A stretch of 64,000 nt of DNA from Acinetobacter sp. ANC 3903 (GCF_002135315.1 NZ_NEGA01000011.1:1-64000), one strand, 5' to 3'; positions 48,402 through 58,386 are shown, counted from the stretch's first letter. Notes: generated by a model from the letters alone, not told the origin. Numbers and translations: made by a program.

Positions 48402-48803
48402 ATGTTTTATTATTTAATCATTTGTACATTTATATTGGCATTACTGGTTTCTTTTACCGTAATGAAAATTTTTTCCAATTCCATTAATCAAATTCTTGCC
48501 CGAATTATTAACGATCCCATTCATAGTGCCTGGGCCAAATACACCAAGTTTGCCGGTATGGTGGTCGGAACATCTTCCGGTATCCGTATTTACGATATGG
48601 AAAAATACATTACTCCGCTGACCTATAGCGATAATGAAAAAAAAATTGTGATCGAATTAACTCAGGAACGCTGGGTGCTGGAAATTTACCGGACTATTAT
48701 TGAAACCTTACAAGGACTTGCCTGGATGATGCTGGTTTTTTTTATGGTGGCATTGCTGGCTTATGTGATTGTACGCTGGTCAGAAATAAAGTATCAAAAG
48801 TAA
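48402..48803 (+). CDS. Unrecognised small protein with two membrane helices
   Basis: A 133-residue protein I do not recognise. It has hydrophobic helices at both ends (about 3-22 and 105-126) and a polar, basic 80-residue middle (WAKYTKFAGMVVGTSSGIRIYDMEKYI). GGGAAAAG before the ATG is a fair ribosome-binding site. A hairpin GTTCAGC/GCTGAAC in the 126-bp gap separates it from proA. Codon use is like its neighbours. Confidence 0.65.
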   Translation: MFYYLIICTFILALLVSFTVMKIFSNSINQILARIINDPIHSAWAKYTKFAGMVVGTSSGIRIYDMEKYITPLTYSDNEKKIVIELTQERWVLEIYRTIIETLQGLAWMMLVFFMVALLAYVIVRWSEIKYQK

Positions 48804-48880
48804 ATATTAAAACAACGCTTATGCCCTGCTCAAAATTGGTTTCTTATGCTAGGGTTAAAGGCGTACAGGAAGGAGCGTTT

Positions 48881-48910
48881 ATGCTTGAGTACTATTTCAT
48901 TAATAAATGA
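48881..48910 (+). CDS. Possible 9-codon ORF with a very strong ribosome-binding site
   Basis: MLEYYFINK followed by TGA, with AGGAAGGAG centred about 9-10 nt before the ATG. That is close to a perfect Shine-Dalgarno at good spacing, much stronger than those of most genes here, yet the reading frame is only nine codons. It lies about 200 bp before ackA. It could be a leader peptide or the remnant of a lost gene. Confidence 0.3.
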   Translation: MLEYYFINK

Positions 48911-49106
48911 AAACCATCAACCAATAAATTCTATTTATTATTATTTCACTGGTCGATAGTGCTTAAGTCTAATCTCCTAAAGTCTATCTAGGACAGAAAA
49001 TCAACACATGATACAACATGCAGACTGATCTGAATTGCATTGAAATGTACTGCATAAAGATCACTTTAGGGACGACTTATTTCAATTAAAATTCGGGTAT
49101 TAAAAC
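48911..49106 (+). promoter_or_regulatory. Upstream region of ackA
   Basis: About 200 bases that presumably carry the ackA promoter. I see no clear -35/-10 pair, hairpin or repeat. The ackA ribosome-binding site is weak (GGGT about 12 nt before the GTG). Confidence 0.35.
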
Positions 49107-50330
49107 GTGTCTACATCAGTATTAGTTATTAACTGCGGCTCATCTTCTATTAAATATGCACTTGTTTCAGAACGTAGTGAAGATCGTATTTTTGGTTTAG
49201 CAGAAAATTTAGGTTCTGCTGAAGCACGCATTAAGGGTGTCACTGTTGGTGGCGCGCCACTCGAACTGTCTATTCCACATGCCGATCATGAAAAGGCTTT
49301 GGAAACCATTTTAGAACGTCTTTCTCATTATAATCCTCAAGCGATTGGGCACCGTGTCGTACATGGTGGCACATTGACCAAAGCTGAGTTATTAACACCA
49401 GAAATCATTGATCGTATTCGTGAAGCGACGCCACTTGCACCGCTTCACAACCCTGCTCACCTTGTAGGAATTGACGCGACCATGCGTTTGTTCCCGGAAC
49501 TTCCACAAGTGGCAGTATTCGATACAGCATTCCACCAAACCATGCCAGCACATGCTTACCGTTATGCCGTACCAAAATTCTTATATACAGAGCATAACGT
49601 GCGTCGTTATGGCTTCCACGGTACCAGCCATGCTTACGTGTCTGAACGCGGTTCAGAATTGGCAGGCAGCTTAAAACAAGGCGGCTGGTTAACTGCACAT
49701 TTAGGCAATGGTAGCTCGACCTGTGCGATCTGGAATGGTCAAAGTGTAGATACTTCAATGGGCTTAACCCCGCTTGAAGGCATTGTGATGGGTACCCGTA
49801 GTGGTGATGTCGATCCAAGTTTGCATAGCTTCTTGGCTGCTAACCTGGGCTGGGATGTCTATAAAATTGACAAGATGCTCAACAAAGAAAGCGGTTTGCT
49901 CGGTTTATCAGACAATCTTTCAAACGACATGCGTACATTGATTGAAGCATCAGAACAAGGCAATGAAGATGTAACCCTGGCCATTGAAGTATTCTGCTAC
50001 CGTTTAGCTAAATCTCTGGCTGCGTTAAGCTGTGGCTTGCCACGTCTGGATGGCCTGTTCTTTACCGGCGGTATTGGCGAAAACTCGGCTTATATCCGTG
50101 AAAAGACTATGGCTTACTTACCTCACTTCGGTTTCAACTTAAGCAAAGAACAAAACGATAATTTGAAACGCGGTACAGAAGGTCGTATTGATGCCGGCAC
50201 AGGCCCTCAAATCTGGGTCATTCCAACCGATGAAGAAGGCCGTATCGCCAAAGAAACAGCACATGTTGTACAAGGCGAGGTGAATCAGTCAGCTGCAAAA
50301 AAGCCTGAATGTGAGTCTACGATTGCTTAA
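49107..50330 (+). CDS. ackA: Acetate kinase
   Basis: AckA interconverts acetate plus ATP and acetyl phosphate plus ADP. The ASKHA-fold signature [15 protein letters not shown] is at the N-terminus and [13 protein letters not shown] near the C-terminal third. Length 407 (E. coli 400). The start is GTG. pta follows after 55 bp, the usual operon for acetate overflow and re-use. Confidence 0.96.
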   Translation: MSTSVLVINCGSSSIKYALVSERSEDRIFGLAENLGSAEARIKGVTVGGAPLELSIPHADHEKALETILERLSHYNPQAIGHRVVHGGTLTKAELLTPEIIDRIREATPLAPLHNPAHLVGIDATMRLFPELPQVAVFDTAFHQTMPAHAYRYAVPKFLYTEHNVRRYGFHGTSHAYVSERGSELAGSLKQGGWLTAHLGNGSSTCAIWNGQSVDTSMGLTPLEGIVMGTRSGDVDPSLHSFLAANLGWDVYKIDKMLNKESGLLGLSDNLSNDMRTLIEASEQGNEDVTLAIEVFCYRLAKSLAALSCGLPRLDGLFFTGGIGENSAYIREKTMAYLPHFGFNLSKEQNDNLKRGTEGRIDAGTGPQIWVIPTDEEGRIAKETAHVVQGEVNQSAAKKPECESTIA

Positions 50331-50385
50331 GCAATCGTAGTCTACGTATGCTTTCAATAAATCCCTTTACGATTTAGAAAAAATT

Positions 50386-52527
50386 ATGAAAACAATACTT
50401 TTGGTTCCCACAGAAATTGGTGTTGGCTTAACGTCTGCATGTCTTGGTTTAATTTATGCACTGGAATGTCAAGGCGTAAAAGCAGGTTTTCTAAAGCCTT
50501 TCTCTCAAGAATTACAGCCAGAAGCAGACCGCACCACTGCACTGTATCGTCACCTGTTCAAGCATGAAACCGTTGAGCCAATTTCCTATGCGGCGGTGAC
50601 TGAACGTTTAAAAAATGATGAAAATGACGAGCTACTTGAAGATGCAGTACGTTTACACCGTGAAATTTCCAAACATCATGATGTCATTATTGTAGAAGGT
50701 GTGCTACCAAACGGACGCGATCCTTTTGCGACAGAACTCAATGCCACTCTGGCAAAAGCGCTTGATGCCAAAGTGATTATTGTCAGCAATGCCGACATTA
50801 ACAACGCAGCAAAAACCGCGTCAAAAGTTGATAACCAGTTACGTTTCTTTGGTGGTGCGACTTGCGAGCGTACTGCTGGCGTATTGTTTATGCGTACCAA
50901 AGGCTTGCCGGAAGATTCTGCACAAATTCCTGTTACGCTTGATCCAAACCTGCGTTTAATTAGCGATACCAACCGATTTGTGAGTGCGATTCAAACCACA
51001 CACCCAATGATTGGTAAAGACTGTATGCCAGTCATTGGCTTAGTTCCATTCAGCAACACTTTAAGTGTGCCACGCATGTCTGACTTGGCTGTGCATATTT
51101 CTGCAGAATGGATTAACCAAGGTGAAGCAGCACAACGCCGTGTATTACACAGCAGCTTAATTGCATCGAATATTGAACACGAAATGCATAAATTCGTGGC
51201 AGGTGAACTCATCATTAGCGGTTCTGATCGTGTTGATGTCTTGCTTGCGAGTAGCTTGGCAAGCAGTAATGGCATTCCACTGGCAGGCTTGGTTTTAACT
51301 GAACATCTGGCACCAAGCACTCAAGCTTTAGAATTCTGTCAAACAGCAATCAAAAATGGCTTGCCCATTTTACACACCAAATTGAGCACTTTTGACACAG
51401 CACAACAATTGCTGAATTTAAGCAATGAAATTCCGGTAGATGATACCGAGCGTGCTGAGCAGGTGACCCGTTTCGTGGCCAGCCACATCAATGCAGACTG
51501 GTTAACGCAGTTAATCAGCGATGCACATAAACCACGTTTATCGCCTTCTGCATTCCGTCATGAACTGGTACAAAAATCAATTGCAGCGAAAAAGCGCATT
51601 GTTCTTCCTGAAGGGGATGAACCACGTACCATTCAGGCCGCAGCAATCTGCCAATCTCGTGGAATTGCCCACTGTATTCTGCTGGCAAAACCTGAAGCTG
51701 TGGTTGAAGTAGCAAAAGCACGTGGAATTGAATTACCGCATAATTTAGAAATTCTTGACCCAGACCTGATTCGCGAGAATTATGTCGAAAAAATGGTTGA
51801 TTTACGTAAAGGTAAACTCAACGAGTTACAAGCGCGTGAACAGCTGCAAGACACCGTGGTACTCGGCACCATGATGCTGGCACTTGGTCAGGTCGATGGC
51901 TTGGTGTCTGGTGCGGTACACACCACAGCAAACACAGTCCGCCCTGCATTCCAGCTGATTAAGACTGCACCGGATTACTCACTGGTATCTTCAGTATTCT
52001 TTATGCTGCTACCAGATGAAGTCTATGTGTATGGCGACTGTGCCATCAATCCGGATCCGGATGCAGAACAACTGGCTGAAATTGCCATTCAGTCTGCCGA
52101 TTCAGCCAAAGCTTTTGGTATCGACCCACGTATTGCGATGATTTCTTATTCAACAGGGACTTCGGGTGCAGGGGCAGATGTAGAAAAAGTGGCCAAAGCA
52201 ACTGAAATTGCCAAGCAACGCCGTCCAGACTTACTGATTGATGGTCCATTGCAATATGACGCAGCTTCGGTTGAAAGCGTCGGTCAGTCTAAAGCACCAG
52301 GCTCACCAGTTGCAGGTCGCGCGAATGTATTTATTTTCCCTGACTTGAACACAGGTAACACCACCTATAAAGCAGTACAACGTTCTGCCAATGTGGTGAG
52401 TGTTGGTCCAATGTTACAAGGCCTGAACAAACCTGTGAATGACTTGTCACGTGGTGCATTGGTCGATGACATCGTGTTCACGATTGCACTGACTGCCATT
52501 CAGTCAGAGCAACAAGCGGCTCAATAA
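50386..52527 (+). CDS. pta: Phosphate acetyltransferase, long form
   Basis: Pta interconverts acetyl-CoA and acetyl phosphate. This is the long, three-part form (713 residues; E. coli 714): an N-terminal P-loop-like domain (LLVPTEIGVGLTSACLGL, about 4-21), a DRTGG regulatory domain (about 210-330) and the C-terminal catalytic domain (about 385-705) with ISYSTGTSGAGADVEKV and RSANVVSVGPMLQGL. Partner of ackA. A wobble-paired terminator follows at 52552. Confidence 0.96.
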   Translation: MKTILLVPTEIGVGLTSACLGLIYALECQGVKAGFLKPFSQELQPEADRTTALYRHLFKHETVEPISYAAVTERLKNDENDELLEDAVRLHREISKHHDVIIVEGVLPNGRDPFATELNATLAKALDAKVIIVSNADINNAAKTASKVDNQLRFFGGATCERTAGVLFMRTKGLPEDSAQIPVTLDPNLRLISDTNRFVSAIQTTHPMIGKDCMPVIGLVPFSNTLSVPRMSDLAVHISAEWINQGEAAQRRVLHSSLIASNIEHEMHKFVAGELIISGSDRVDVLLASSLASSNGIPLAGLVLTEHLAPSTQALEFCQTAIKNGLPILHTKLSTFDTAQQLLNLSNEIPVDDTERAEQVTRFVASHINADWLTQLISDAHKPRLSPSAFRHELVQKSIAAKKRIVLPEGDEPRTIQAAAICQSRGIAHCILLAKPEAVVEVAKARGIELPHNLEILDPDLIRENYVEKMVDLRKGKLNELQAREQLQDTVVLGTMMLALGQVDGLVSGAVHTTANTVRPAFQLIKTAPDYSLVSSVFFMLLPDEVYVYGDCAINPDPDAEQLAEIAIQSADSAKAFGIDPRIAMISYSTGTSGAGADVEKVAKATEIAKQRRPDLLIDGPLQYDAASVESVGQSKAPGSPVAGRANVFIFPDLNTGNTTYKAVQRSANVVSVGPMLQGLNKPVNDLSRGALVDDIVFTIALTAIQSEQQAAQ

Positions 52528-52551
52528 TTAATTCGTAAATTTAAGTTTTCC

Positions 52552-52586
52552 AAACCATCTGATTGAAAAATTGGGTGGTTTTTTTT
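52552..52586 (+). terminator. pta terminator
   Basis: A 13-bp stem AAACCATCTGATT / AATTGGGTGGTTT with three G-U pairs in the RNA, a GAAA loop and a T-run after it, 25 bp past the pta stop. Confidence 0.75.
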
Positions 52587-52642
52587 GATATTTTAAAATT
52601 TAACTTATCTATTCACCGATATTTTACAAAGCATGACTTAAA

Positions 52643-53254
52643 TCAAAACTTTTGCGCCAACCACACCGTATGTCCGGCACAGTCCTGATCTTCCGCGACC
52701 ATTTTTACCACTTCAAAACCGTGATCTTTCAATAATTGGCGATATTCATCTTGCGACAAACTGGCATGATACAGTACATCACCAAACAGATCTCCAAGAG
52801 CCTCTCCATGACGTGGCCCACTGGTGAACATCAAAACTGCACCTTTTTCAGCCAACTTAGAAAACTGAGCAAACATCTTGCGCTGATCATCTTGAGTCAA
52901 ATGAAAAAAACTGTCCCACGCTAAAATACCCTGAAACTTTTCTCCTAAATCCAGCTGACGCATGTCTGCCTGAATCCAGTGCTGTTCAGGAAAGTTGTGT
53001 GTTGCCATTTCAATCATGACCTCGGAACAATCCACCCCTACTACGGTATGCCCTTGTTCAATCAAATACGCCGCAACCGGTTTTCCCGAGCCACAGCCTA
53101 AATCCAGTATTTGAGCATGTTCAGGCATCAGTGAAAGAAAATGATTGAGCCAGGCTTTTTCATACAGAAACTGACCGCGTAATTCCGTCCATGTACGTGC
53201 ATGTTTTTTATAAATTTTAATAATATTTTTCGCAAACTCAGATTGATCTTTCAT
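52643..53254 (-). CDS. Class I SAM-dependent methyltransferase
   Basis: A 203-residue methyltransferase with motif I LDLGCGSGKPVAAYL (about 47-61), the acidic end of beta-2 in VVGVDCSEVMIEMA and ILAWDSFFHL as motif IV. The substrate is unknown. An 8-bp tandem repeat begins 52 bp upstream of its start codon. Confidence 0.82.
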   Translation of the reverse strand: MKDQSEFAKNIIKIYKKHARTWTELRGQFLYEKAWLNHFLSLMPEHAQILDLGCGSGKPVAAYLIEQGHTVVGVDCSEVMIEMATHNFPEQHWIQADMRQLDLGEKFQGILAWDSFFHLTQDDQRKMFAQFSKLAEKGAVLMFTSGPRHGEALGDLFGDVLYHASLSQDEYRQLLKDHGFEVVKMVAEDQDCAGHTVWLAQKF

Positions 53255-53306
53255 GAGCGGTTTTTTCTAAATGTGCCTTTCAATAGTATAGGCAGATTTA
53301 TATGTG

Positions 53307-53376
53307 GATTTGAAGATTTGAAGATTTGAAGATTTGAAGATTTGAAGATTTGAAGATTTGAAGATTTGAAGATTTA
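53307..53376. repeat. 8-bp tandem repeat (GATTTGAA)8 plus a partial copy
   Basis: Eight perfect copies of GATTTGAA (53307-53370) and a partial ninth copy. It lies between the methyltransferase (minus) and the fumarase gene (plus), nearer the methyltransferase start. The unit is not a multiple of three and is intergenic, so changes in copy number would alter promoter or leader length, not protein sequence. It has no spacers and is not a CRISPR. Confidence 0.95.
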
Positions 53377-53619
53377 GAATGTTTTTATTTTGAGAAAATT
53401 TAAAGCAAATCAATTAATATTTTAAGTGTCATATTCACCTAAAATGATGATTGCCCTTTGTCATCTTTATGACAGAAATCACTCAAAAAACGACCATTCA
53501 TTTGAGCTGAAATTTACCATTAAACTTTCGGCCAAAAAGCATTCAAAATACCCACAAAACCTGCTTTTTATCTTATAATTTAGCCCGCTAGCTAACAGCC
53601 CGCTCAAGAGATATTTGAT

Positions 53620-55146
53620 ATGACAACTATTATCAAGCAAGATGACTTGATCACATCGGTAAAAGATGCGCTTCAGTTCATTTCTTACTATCATCCACAA
53701 GACTTCATCCAAGCGATGAGCCGTGCCTATGATCGTGAAGAGAACAAAGCCGCAAAAGATGCTATTGCACAAATCTTAATTAACTCTCGTATGTGTGCAG
53801 AAGGTCACCGTCCTATCTGTCAAGATACGGGTATTGTGAACGTATTTCTTGAAGTGGGTTTAGACGTTAAATTTGATTTAACCATGAGCCTGGACGATGC
53901 AATCAATGAAGGTGTACGTCAAGGTTACCTGGAAAGCTCTAACGTACTTCGTGCATCTGTTTTAGCGGATCCTGCTTTTGGCCGTAAAAATACCAAAGAC
54001 AACACCCCTGCGGTAATTCACTACAAGCTCGTACCGGGTAACAAAGTCGACATTACTGTTGCTGCTAAAGGTGGCGGTTCAGAAAACAAATCTAAACTTG
54101 CCATGTTGAACCCATCTGATTCAATCGTGGACTGGGTACTTAAAACTGTTCCGACCATGGGTGCAGGCTGGTGTCCTCCTGGTATGCTGGGTATCGGTAT
54201 TGGTGGTACTGCTGAAAAAGCCATGATGCTTGCCAAAGAAGCATTGATGGAAGAGATCAACATGGACGAATTGCTTCGTCGTGGCCCACAAAGCCAGATG
54301 GAAGAACTTCGTATTGAAATCTTCGAAAAAGTAAATGCTTTGGGTATTGGTGCGCAAGGTCTTGGCGGCTTAACCACTGTTCTTGATATTAAAATCAAAG
54401 ATTACCCATGCCATGCTGCGGGTAAACCGGTCGGTATGATTCCGAACTGTGCTGCAACTCGTCACGCACACTTCCAGTTAGACGGTACTGGTGTAGCTCA
54501 TATTCAAGCACCTAAACTTGATGACTACCCTGCTGTAACTTGGGATTCTTCATCTTCTAAACGTGTTGACCTGGACAACATTACTCAAGAAGAAATGAAC
54601 TCTTGGAAACCAGGTGATACCCTTCTTCTTAACGGTACCATCTATACCGGTCGTGACGCTGCGCACAAACGTATGGTTGACATGCTGAATAACGGTGAAG
54701 AACTTCCTGTAGACCTTAAAGGTAAGTTCATTTACTATGTTGGCCCTGTCGATCCAGTAGGCGACGAAGTGGTTGGCCCTGCTGGTCCGACGACTGCAAC
54801 ACGTATGGACAAATTTACTCGTCAAGTGCTTGAAGCAACTGGCCTGTACGGCATGATTGGTAAAGCTGATCGTGGTCCAGCTGCGGTTGAAGCAATCAAA
54901 GACAACAAAGCAACTTACCTGATGGCTGTGGGTGGTGCTGCTTACCTGGTATCTAAAGCTGTTCGTGAAGCTGAAGTTGTCGCTTTTGCTGACTTGGGTA
55001 TGGAAGCAATCTACAAATTCAAAGTTGAAGATATGCCTGTATCTGTAGCGGTTGACGTGAATGGTACATCTATTCACGCAACTGCACCTAAAATCTGGCA
55101 AGCAAAAATTGGTAAAATTCCAGTAGTTGATGCTGCTGCGAACTAA
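53620..55146 (+). CDS. Fumarate hydratase, class I
   Basis: An oxygen-sensitive [4Fe-4S] fumarase of the FumA/FumB type (508 residues; E. coli 548). Candidate cluster cysteines lie in CQDTG, GWCPPG and IPNCAATRH. The alpha-type domain (about 1-300) is followed by the beta-type domain (about 320-505) with GPAGPTTATRMDKF in one chain. Interconverts fumarate and malate in the TCA cycle. Codon use suggests high expression. Own terminator at 55158. Confidence 0.93.
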   Translation: MTTIIKQDDLITSVKDALQFISYYHPQDFIQAMSRAYDREENKAAKDAIAQILINSRMCAEGHRPICQDTGIVNVFLEVGLDVKFDLTMSLDDAINEGVRQGYLESSNVLRASVLADPAFGRKNTKDNTPAVIHYKLVPGNKVDITVAAKGGGSENKSKLAMLNPSDSIVDWVLKTVPTMGAGWCPPGMLGIGIGGTAEKAMMLAKEALMEEINMDELLRRGPQSQMEELRIEIFEKVNALGIGAQGLGGLTTVLDIKIKDYPCHAAGKPVGMIPNCAATRHAHFQLDGTGVAHIQAPKLDDYPAVTWDSSSSKRVDLDNITQEEMNSWKPGDTLLLNGTIYTGRDAAHKRMVDMLNNGEELPVDLKGKFIYYVGPVDPVGDEVVGPAGPTTATRMDKFTRQVLEATGLYGMIGKADRGPAAVEAIKDNKATYLMAVGGAAYLVSKAVREAEVVAFADLGMEAIYKFKVEDMPVSVAVDVNGTSIHATAPKIWQAKIGKIPVVDAAAN

Positions 55147-55157
55147 GATTCCAAGCT

Positions 55158-55188
55158 AAAAAAAGCACCCTTAATGGGTGCTTTTTTT
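55158..55188. terminator. Fumarase gene terminator, symmetric
   Basis: A 13-bp perfect stem AAAAAAAGCACCC / GGGTGCTTTTTTT with loop TTAAT, 11 bp past the stop; also serves the convergent lipoprotein gene. Confidence 0.92.
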
Positions 55189-55200
55189 ATATGAAGACGA

Positions 55201-55914
55201 TTACCACGTCAGTGGATTCCAAATCTTAAATGGCTGGGTCAGCTGCACATCTTCCGCTGGATCATATTTTGCAGGTTTCAGTTTTTGTGCTTTCTTGCGC
55301 TGCTTCCCGGTATTTTGATCTAGAGCAACAAAGTTATAACTTTCGGACTTCAGTTGAGTATAGGCAATTTCATTTAAGCCGGTTTTTTCCGGTACCAAGA
55401 TTAAAGGCCCAGAAACTTCGCGACGGGTAGTTAAGTTTTCTTCATCATACTTAATGAAATAAGACTGTCCTGCCTGCACAGTAAAATCCAGATATTTTGG
55501 CTTTTGGAAATGCTGCACACCCAAAGGACGGCTGGTAGATATACGATAGGTCCCGACAGGTAGTTCAACCCAATAATAGTGATTATTTAATAAGCTTGGG
55601 ATACGCTCACTATTAATAAATAAACTGGATGCCACAATTTCCTGACGGTTCCATTTGCTGTCAGGACGATATAGATACACTATGGCTGCCTGATCATTTT
55701 GCGCCTGTACCGGTTGAAAGCGCTGCCCTAATTTTTGATTGACCCAAGCACCAATGGTAAACATGCCAAAACGATATTGTTCCAGCATACCTGGTTCATG
55801 TTCGGTATCTACAGGTTTTAAGGTTGATGTAGCTTGAGTATGCTCCATAGCAGATTTGCCATGACATCCCAATAAAATAAAGCTTGCACAGACTGCAATA
55901 CAGACTCCACGCAT
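55201..55914 (-). CDS. DUF2846-type lipoprotein
   Basis: A 237-residue lipoprotein with lipobox LLGC (C17). Residues about 70-185 resemble DUF2846: AAIVYLYRPDSKWNRQ, a small beta-rich unit with SLFINSERIPSLLNNHYYWVELPVGTY, then PLGVQHFQK and YFIKY. The C-terminus is basic then aromatic. Function unknown; envelope location is inferred from the lipobox. Single gene. Confidence 0.75.
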   Translation of the reverse strand: MRGVCIAVCASFILLGCHGKSAMEHTQATSTLKPVDTEHEPGMLEQYRFGMFTIGAWVNQKLGQRFQPVQAQNDQAAIVYLYRPDSKWNRQEIVASSLFINSERIPSLLNNHYYWVELPVGTYRISTSRPLGVQHFQKPKYLDFTVQAGQSYFIKYDEENLTTRREVSGPLILVPEKTGLNEIAYTQLKSESYNFVALDQNTGKQRKKAQKLKPAKYDPAEDVQLTQPFKIWNPLTW

Positions 55915-56067
55915 GATTTTCCCTCACCGCGTATTTTTTATTTTTGTACTCAATTGAAAATTCATTCTTCGCTTATTGATTGCGATATTGATCTGAGTTA
56001 GTTGATCTTATTTAGGCGTCCACGCCTAATCATTGAGATTAACATTGCGTTTTATTTTTGGAAATAA

Positions 56068-56101
56068 AAAACGTGCGAAAACACCAGTTTTCCGCACGTT
56101 T
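56068..56101. terminator. clpX terminator
   Basis: AAACGTGCG-AAAAC pairs with GTTTTC-CGCACGTTT, with one bulged base, loop ACCA. On the minus strand it is followed by a T-run, 16 bp past the clpX stop. Confidence 0.8.
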
Positions 56102-56116
56102 CTGACGAGTAGCAAA

Positions 56117-57427
56117 TTAAGCAGATTTAGAGTTTACAACTTTTAAATCTACTTTAGAGACATTTTCAGTCTCTGATTTGGGCTGACGCTCTGCTTTTAA
56201 TACCGGTTTGGCTTCACCAGAAATCACTGCATCACTCACAATTACCGTCCCGATATCGCTACGGCTTGGTAAATCATACATGGTTTCAAGTAACGAGTTT
56301 TCCAGAATTGAACGTAGGCCACGCGCACCCGTATTACGCTCCAATGCTTTTTTGGCAACGGCACGCAGTGCTGAATCTTCAAATACCAGATCAACGTTTT
56401 CCATATCAAATAAATATTGATATTGACGGGTTAAGGCATTTTTAGGTTCAGTCAGAATCTGCATCAAGGCTTCTTCATCCAGTTCATCCAAAGTTGCAAT
56501 GACCGGTAAACGACCAATAAATTCTGGAATCAAACCAAATTTCACCAGGTCGGTCGCCTCAACTTGACGGAACAAATCAGATAATTTTTGAGTATCATCT
56601 TTGTTCTTCACTTCTGCCGTGAAACCAATACCGCCTTTTTCCTGACGCTGTTGCACGATTTTCTCTAGACCAGAGAAAGCACCGCCACAGATAAACAGGA
56701 TATTTGAGGTATCAATTTGAATGAACTCTTGCTGCGGATGCTTACGGCCACCTTGAGGTGGAATTGAAGCAACCGTACCTTCAATCATTTTCAGTAAAGC
56801 TTGCTGAACACCTTCACCCGATACATCACGGGTAATCGACGGGTTTTCAGACTTGCGGGTAATCTTGTCGATCTCGTCGATATAGATAATACCCTTTTGC
56901 GCTTTCTCTACATCATAGTCGGCTTTTTGCAAAAGCTTCTGTACAATGTTTTCAACATCTTCCCCTACATAACCGGCTTCGGTCAGTGTAGTGGCGTCTG
57001 CCATGGCAAATGGAACATCTAACAAACGCGCCAAAGTTTGTGCCAGTAAAGTTTTACCTGAACCTGTTGGCCCTACCAAAAGAATATTACTTTTTGCGAG
57101 TTCAACAGCATCATCAGGCTTATGGCCTGAATGAGTGACTTTTAGACGTTTGTAATGGTTATATACCGCAACTGAAAGCGTTTTCTTAGCCACATCCTGA
57201 CCAATCACATATTGATCAAGTGCAGCACGAATTTCGTGTGGCTTTGGCAAAGGCTTACTTGCCCAATCACCAGATTCAACTTGCTGGCTGGTTTGGACTA
57301 AATCTAGGCATACGTCCACACACTCATTACAGATGTAAGCGTCCTCACCTGCAATCAGTTTCCCGACTTCAGACTGCGTTTTACCGCAAAATGAACAATG
57401 CTTTTGTCCTTGAGGATGATCGGACAT
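56117..57427 (-). CDS. clpX: ATP-dependent Clp protease ATP-binding subunit ClpX
   Basis: ClpX unfolds tagged proteins and feeds them to ClpP. The N-terminal zinc-binding domain has two CxxC pairs ([12 protein letters not shown]), followed by the AAA+ module with Walker A GPTGSGKT (near 120), [10 protein letters not shown] and sensor/ClpP-contact loops. I start it at the ATG at 57427 ([11 protein letters not shown]), since GGAG is well placed for that codon; a GTG two codons earlier is less likely. 436 residues (E. coli 424). 27 bp after clpP. Confidence 0.97.
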   Translation of the reverse strand: MSDHPQGQKHCSFCGKTQSEVGKLIAGEDAYICNECVDVCLDLVQTSQQVESGDWASKPLPKPHEIRAALDQYVIGQDVAKKTLSVAVYNHYKRLKVTHSGHKPDDAVELAKSNILLVGPTGSGKTLLAQTLARLLDVPFAMADATTLTEAGYVGEDVENIVQKLLQKADYDVEKAQKGIIYIDEIDKITRKSENPSITRDVSGEGVQQALLKMIEGTVASIPPQGGRKHPQQEFIQIDTSNILFICGGAFSGLEKIVQQRQEKGGIGFTAEVKNKDDTQKLSDLFRQVEATDLVKFGLIPEFIGRLPVIATLDELDEEALMQILTEPKNALTRQYQYLFDMENVDLVFEDSALRAVAKKALERNTGARGLRSILENSLLETMYDLPSRSDIGTVIVSDAVISGEAKPVLKAERQPKSETENVSKVDLKVVNSKSA

Positions 57428-57454
57428 ATTCACTCCAATATAAAAATCTGAAAA

Positions 57455-58060
57455 TTATGGACGTTTAGTAAGTACTTCATCCACGAGACCGTATTCTTTA
57501 GCAGCCTGTGCTGTCATAAAGTTGTCACGGTCAGTATCTCTGGCAACAGTTTCATAGTCTTGACCACTATGCTCTGCCATTAAACGGTTTAAACGTTCTT
57601 TAATGAATAGAATTTCACGTGCATGAATTTCAATATCTGATGCTTGACCACGGAAGCCACCAAGCGGCTGGTGAATCATCACACGTGCATTTTCCAAGCA
57701 ATAACGTTTACCCTTAGCACCTGCATTCAGCAGGAAAGCACCCATCGATGCTGCCTGTCCCATACAATAAGTCACTACGTCCGGTTTAATAAACTGCATG
57801 GTGTCATAAATCGCCATACCCGCAGTCACTGAACCACCTGGTGAATTAATATAGAGATGTATATCTTTATCTGGGTTCTCTGCTTCTAAAAACAACATTT
57901 GCGCAACAATTAAATTTGCCATGTTGTCTTCAACTTCACCGGTCAAAAAGATAACGCGTTCACGCAAAAGACGTGAAAAAATATCGAAAGAACGCTCACC
58001 ACGAGAAGACTGTTCTACCACCACTGGTACTAAAGCGTTATCAATTGTTGGAACATACAT
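57455..58060 (-). CDS. clpP: ATP-dependent Clp protease proteolytic subunit ClpP
   Basis: The tetradecameric serine protease partner of ClpX (and ClpA). Catalytic residues S105 ([11 protein letters not shown]), H130 (MIHQPLGG) and D179 match the E. coli triad with a constant offset. 201 residues. Downstream of tig and 27 bp upstream of clpX, the standard order. An IR-bounded repeat element sits between tig and clpP. Confidence 0.97.
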   Translation of the reverse strand: MYVPTIDNALVPVVVEQSSRGERSFDIFSRLLRERVIFLTGEVEDNMANLIVAQMLFLEAENPDKDIHLYINSPGGSVTAGMAIYDTMQFIKPDVVTYCMGQAASMGAFLLNAGAKGKRYCLENARVMIHQPLGGFRGQASDIEIHAREILFIKERLNRLMAEHSGQDYETVARDTDRDNFMTAQAAKEYGLVDEVLTKRP

Positions 58061-58196
58061 ACGTTATTTATTCCTAAATTCTTGTTACTCAACTCATAGT
58101 CACAATATGAGGGATAATTGCCGAAAATGCAAAATATTCCCAATTAAATAACAGATATTTTTTATATAAGCATTGTGAATTTAGTAGAGGTTCAAC

Positions 58197-58331
58197 AGGG
58201 TTTGTTGACAATTCGTCTATGTTTGCAACTACGAGTATTTTTTAGGCAATACAAGGCGTGAAATACGAAATTTAGTCATTCTAAACGAGTAGTTCACAAC
58301 GCAAGCCATTTATGAAATGTCAACAGACCCT
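58197..58331. mobile_element. Candidate 135-bp MITE-like element between tig and clpP
   Basis: The element is bounded by AGGGTTTGTTGACA (58197-58210) and its inverted copy TGTCAACAGACCCT (58318-58331), 13 of 14 matching, and the similarity continues inwards to about 25 bp. It contains no ORF. Terminal inverted repeats, small size and absence of a transposase suggest a non-autonomous insertion. I see no clear flanking duplication and no second copy in the window. I recall this sequence type as common in Acinetobacter intergenic DNA. Confidence 0.6.
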
Positions 58332-58345
58332 ATAAGTCTGTAAAT

Positions 58346-58374
58346 AAAAAAAGGCGCATGATGCGCCTTTTTTT
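58346..58374. terminator. tig terminator, symmetric
   Basis: AAAAAAAGGCGCAT-G-ATGCGCCTTTTTTT, 14 bp each arm, 12 bp past the tig stop on the minus strand. It separates tig from clpP, so clpP must be reached by read-through or by its own promoter. Confidence 0.9.
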
Positions 58375-58386
58375 AATCAGCTAAAC

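Noticed and set aside
49405..49818. A 137-codon frame antisense to ackA
   Set aside because: Shadow of a well-defined gene, no ribosome-binding site, no family resemblance.
53307..53376. Possible CRISPR array
   Set aside because: The repeats are 8 bp and directly adjacent, with no spacers.
54550..55101. A 183-codon frame antisense to the fumarase gene
   Set aside because: It mirrors the strongly biased codon use of the highly expressed fumarase; the encoded sequence has no recognisable fold.
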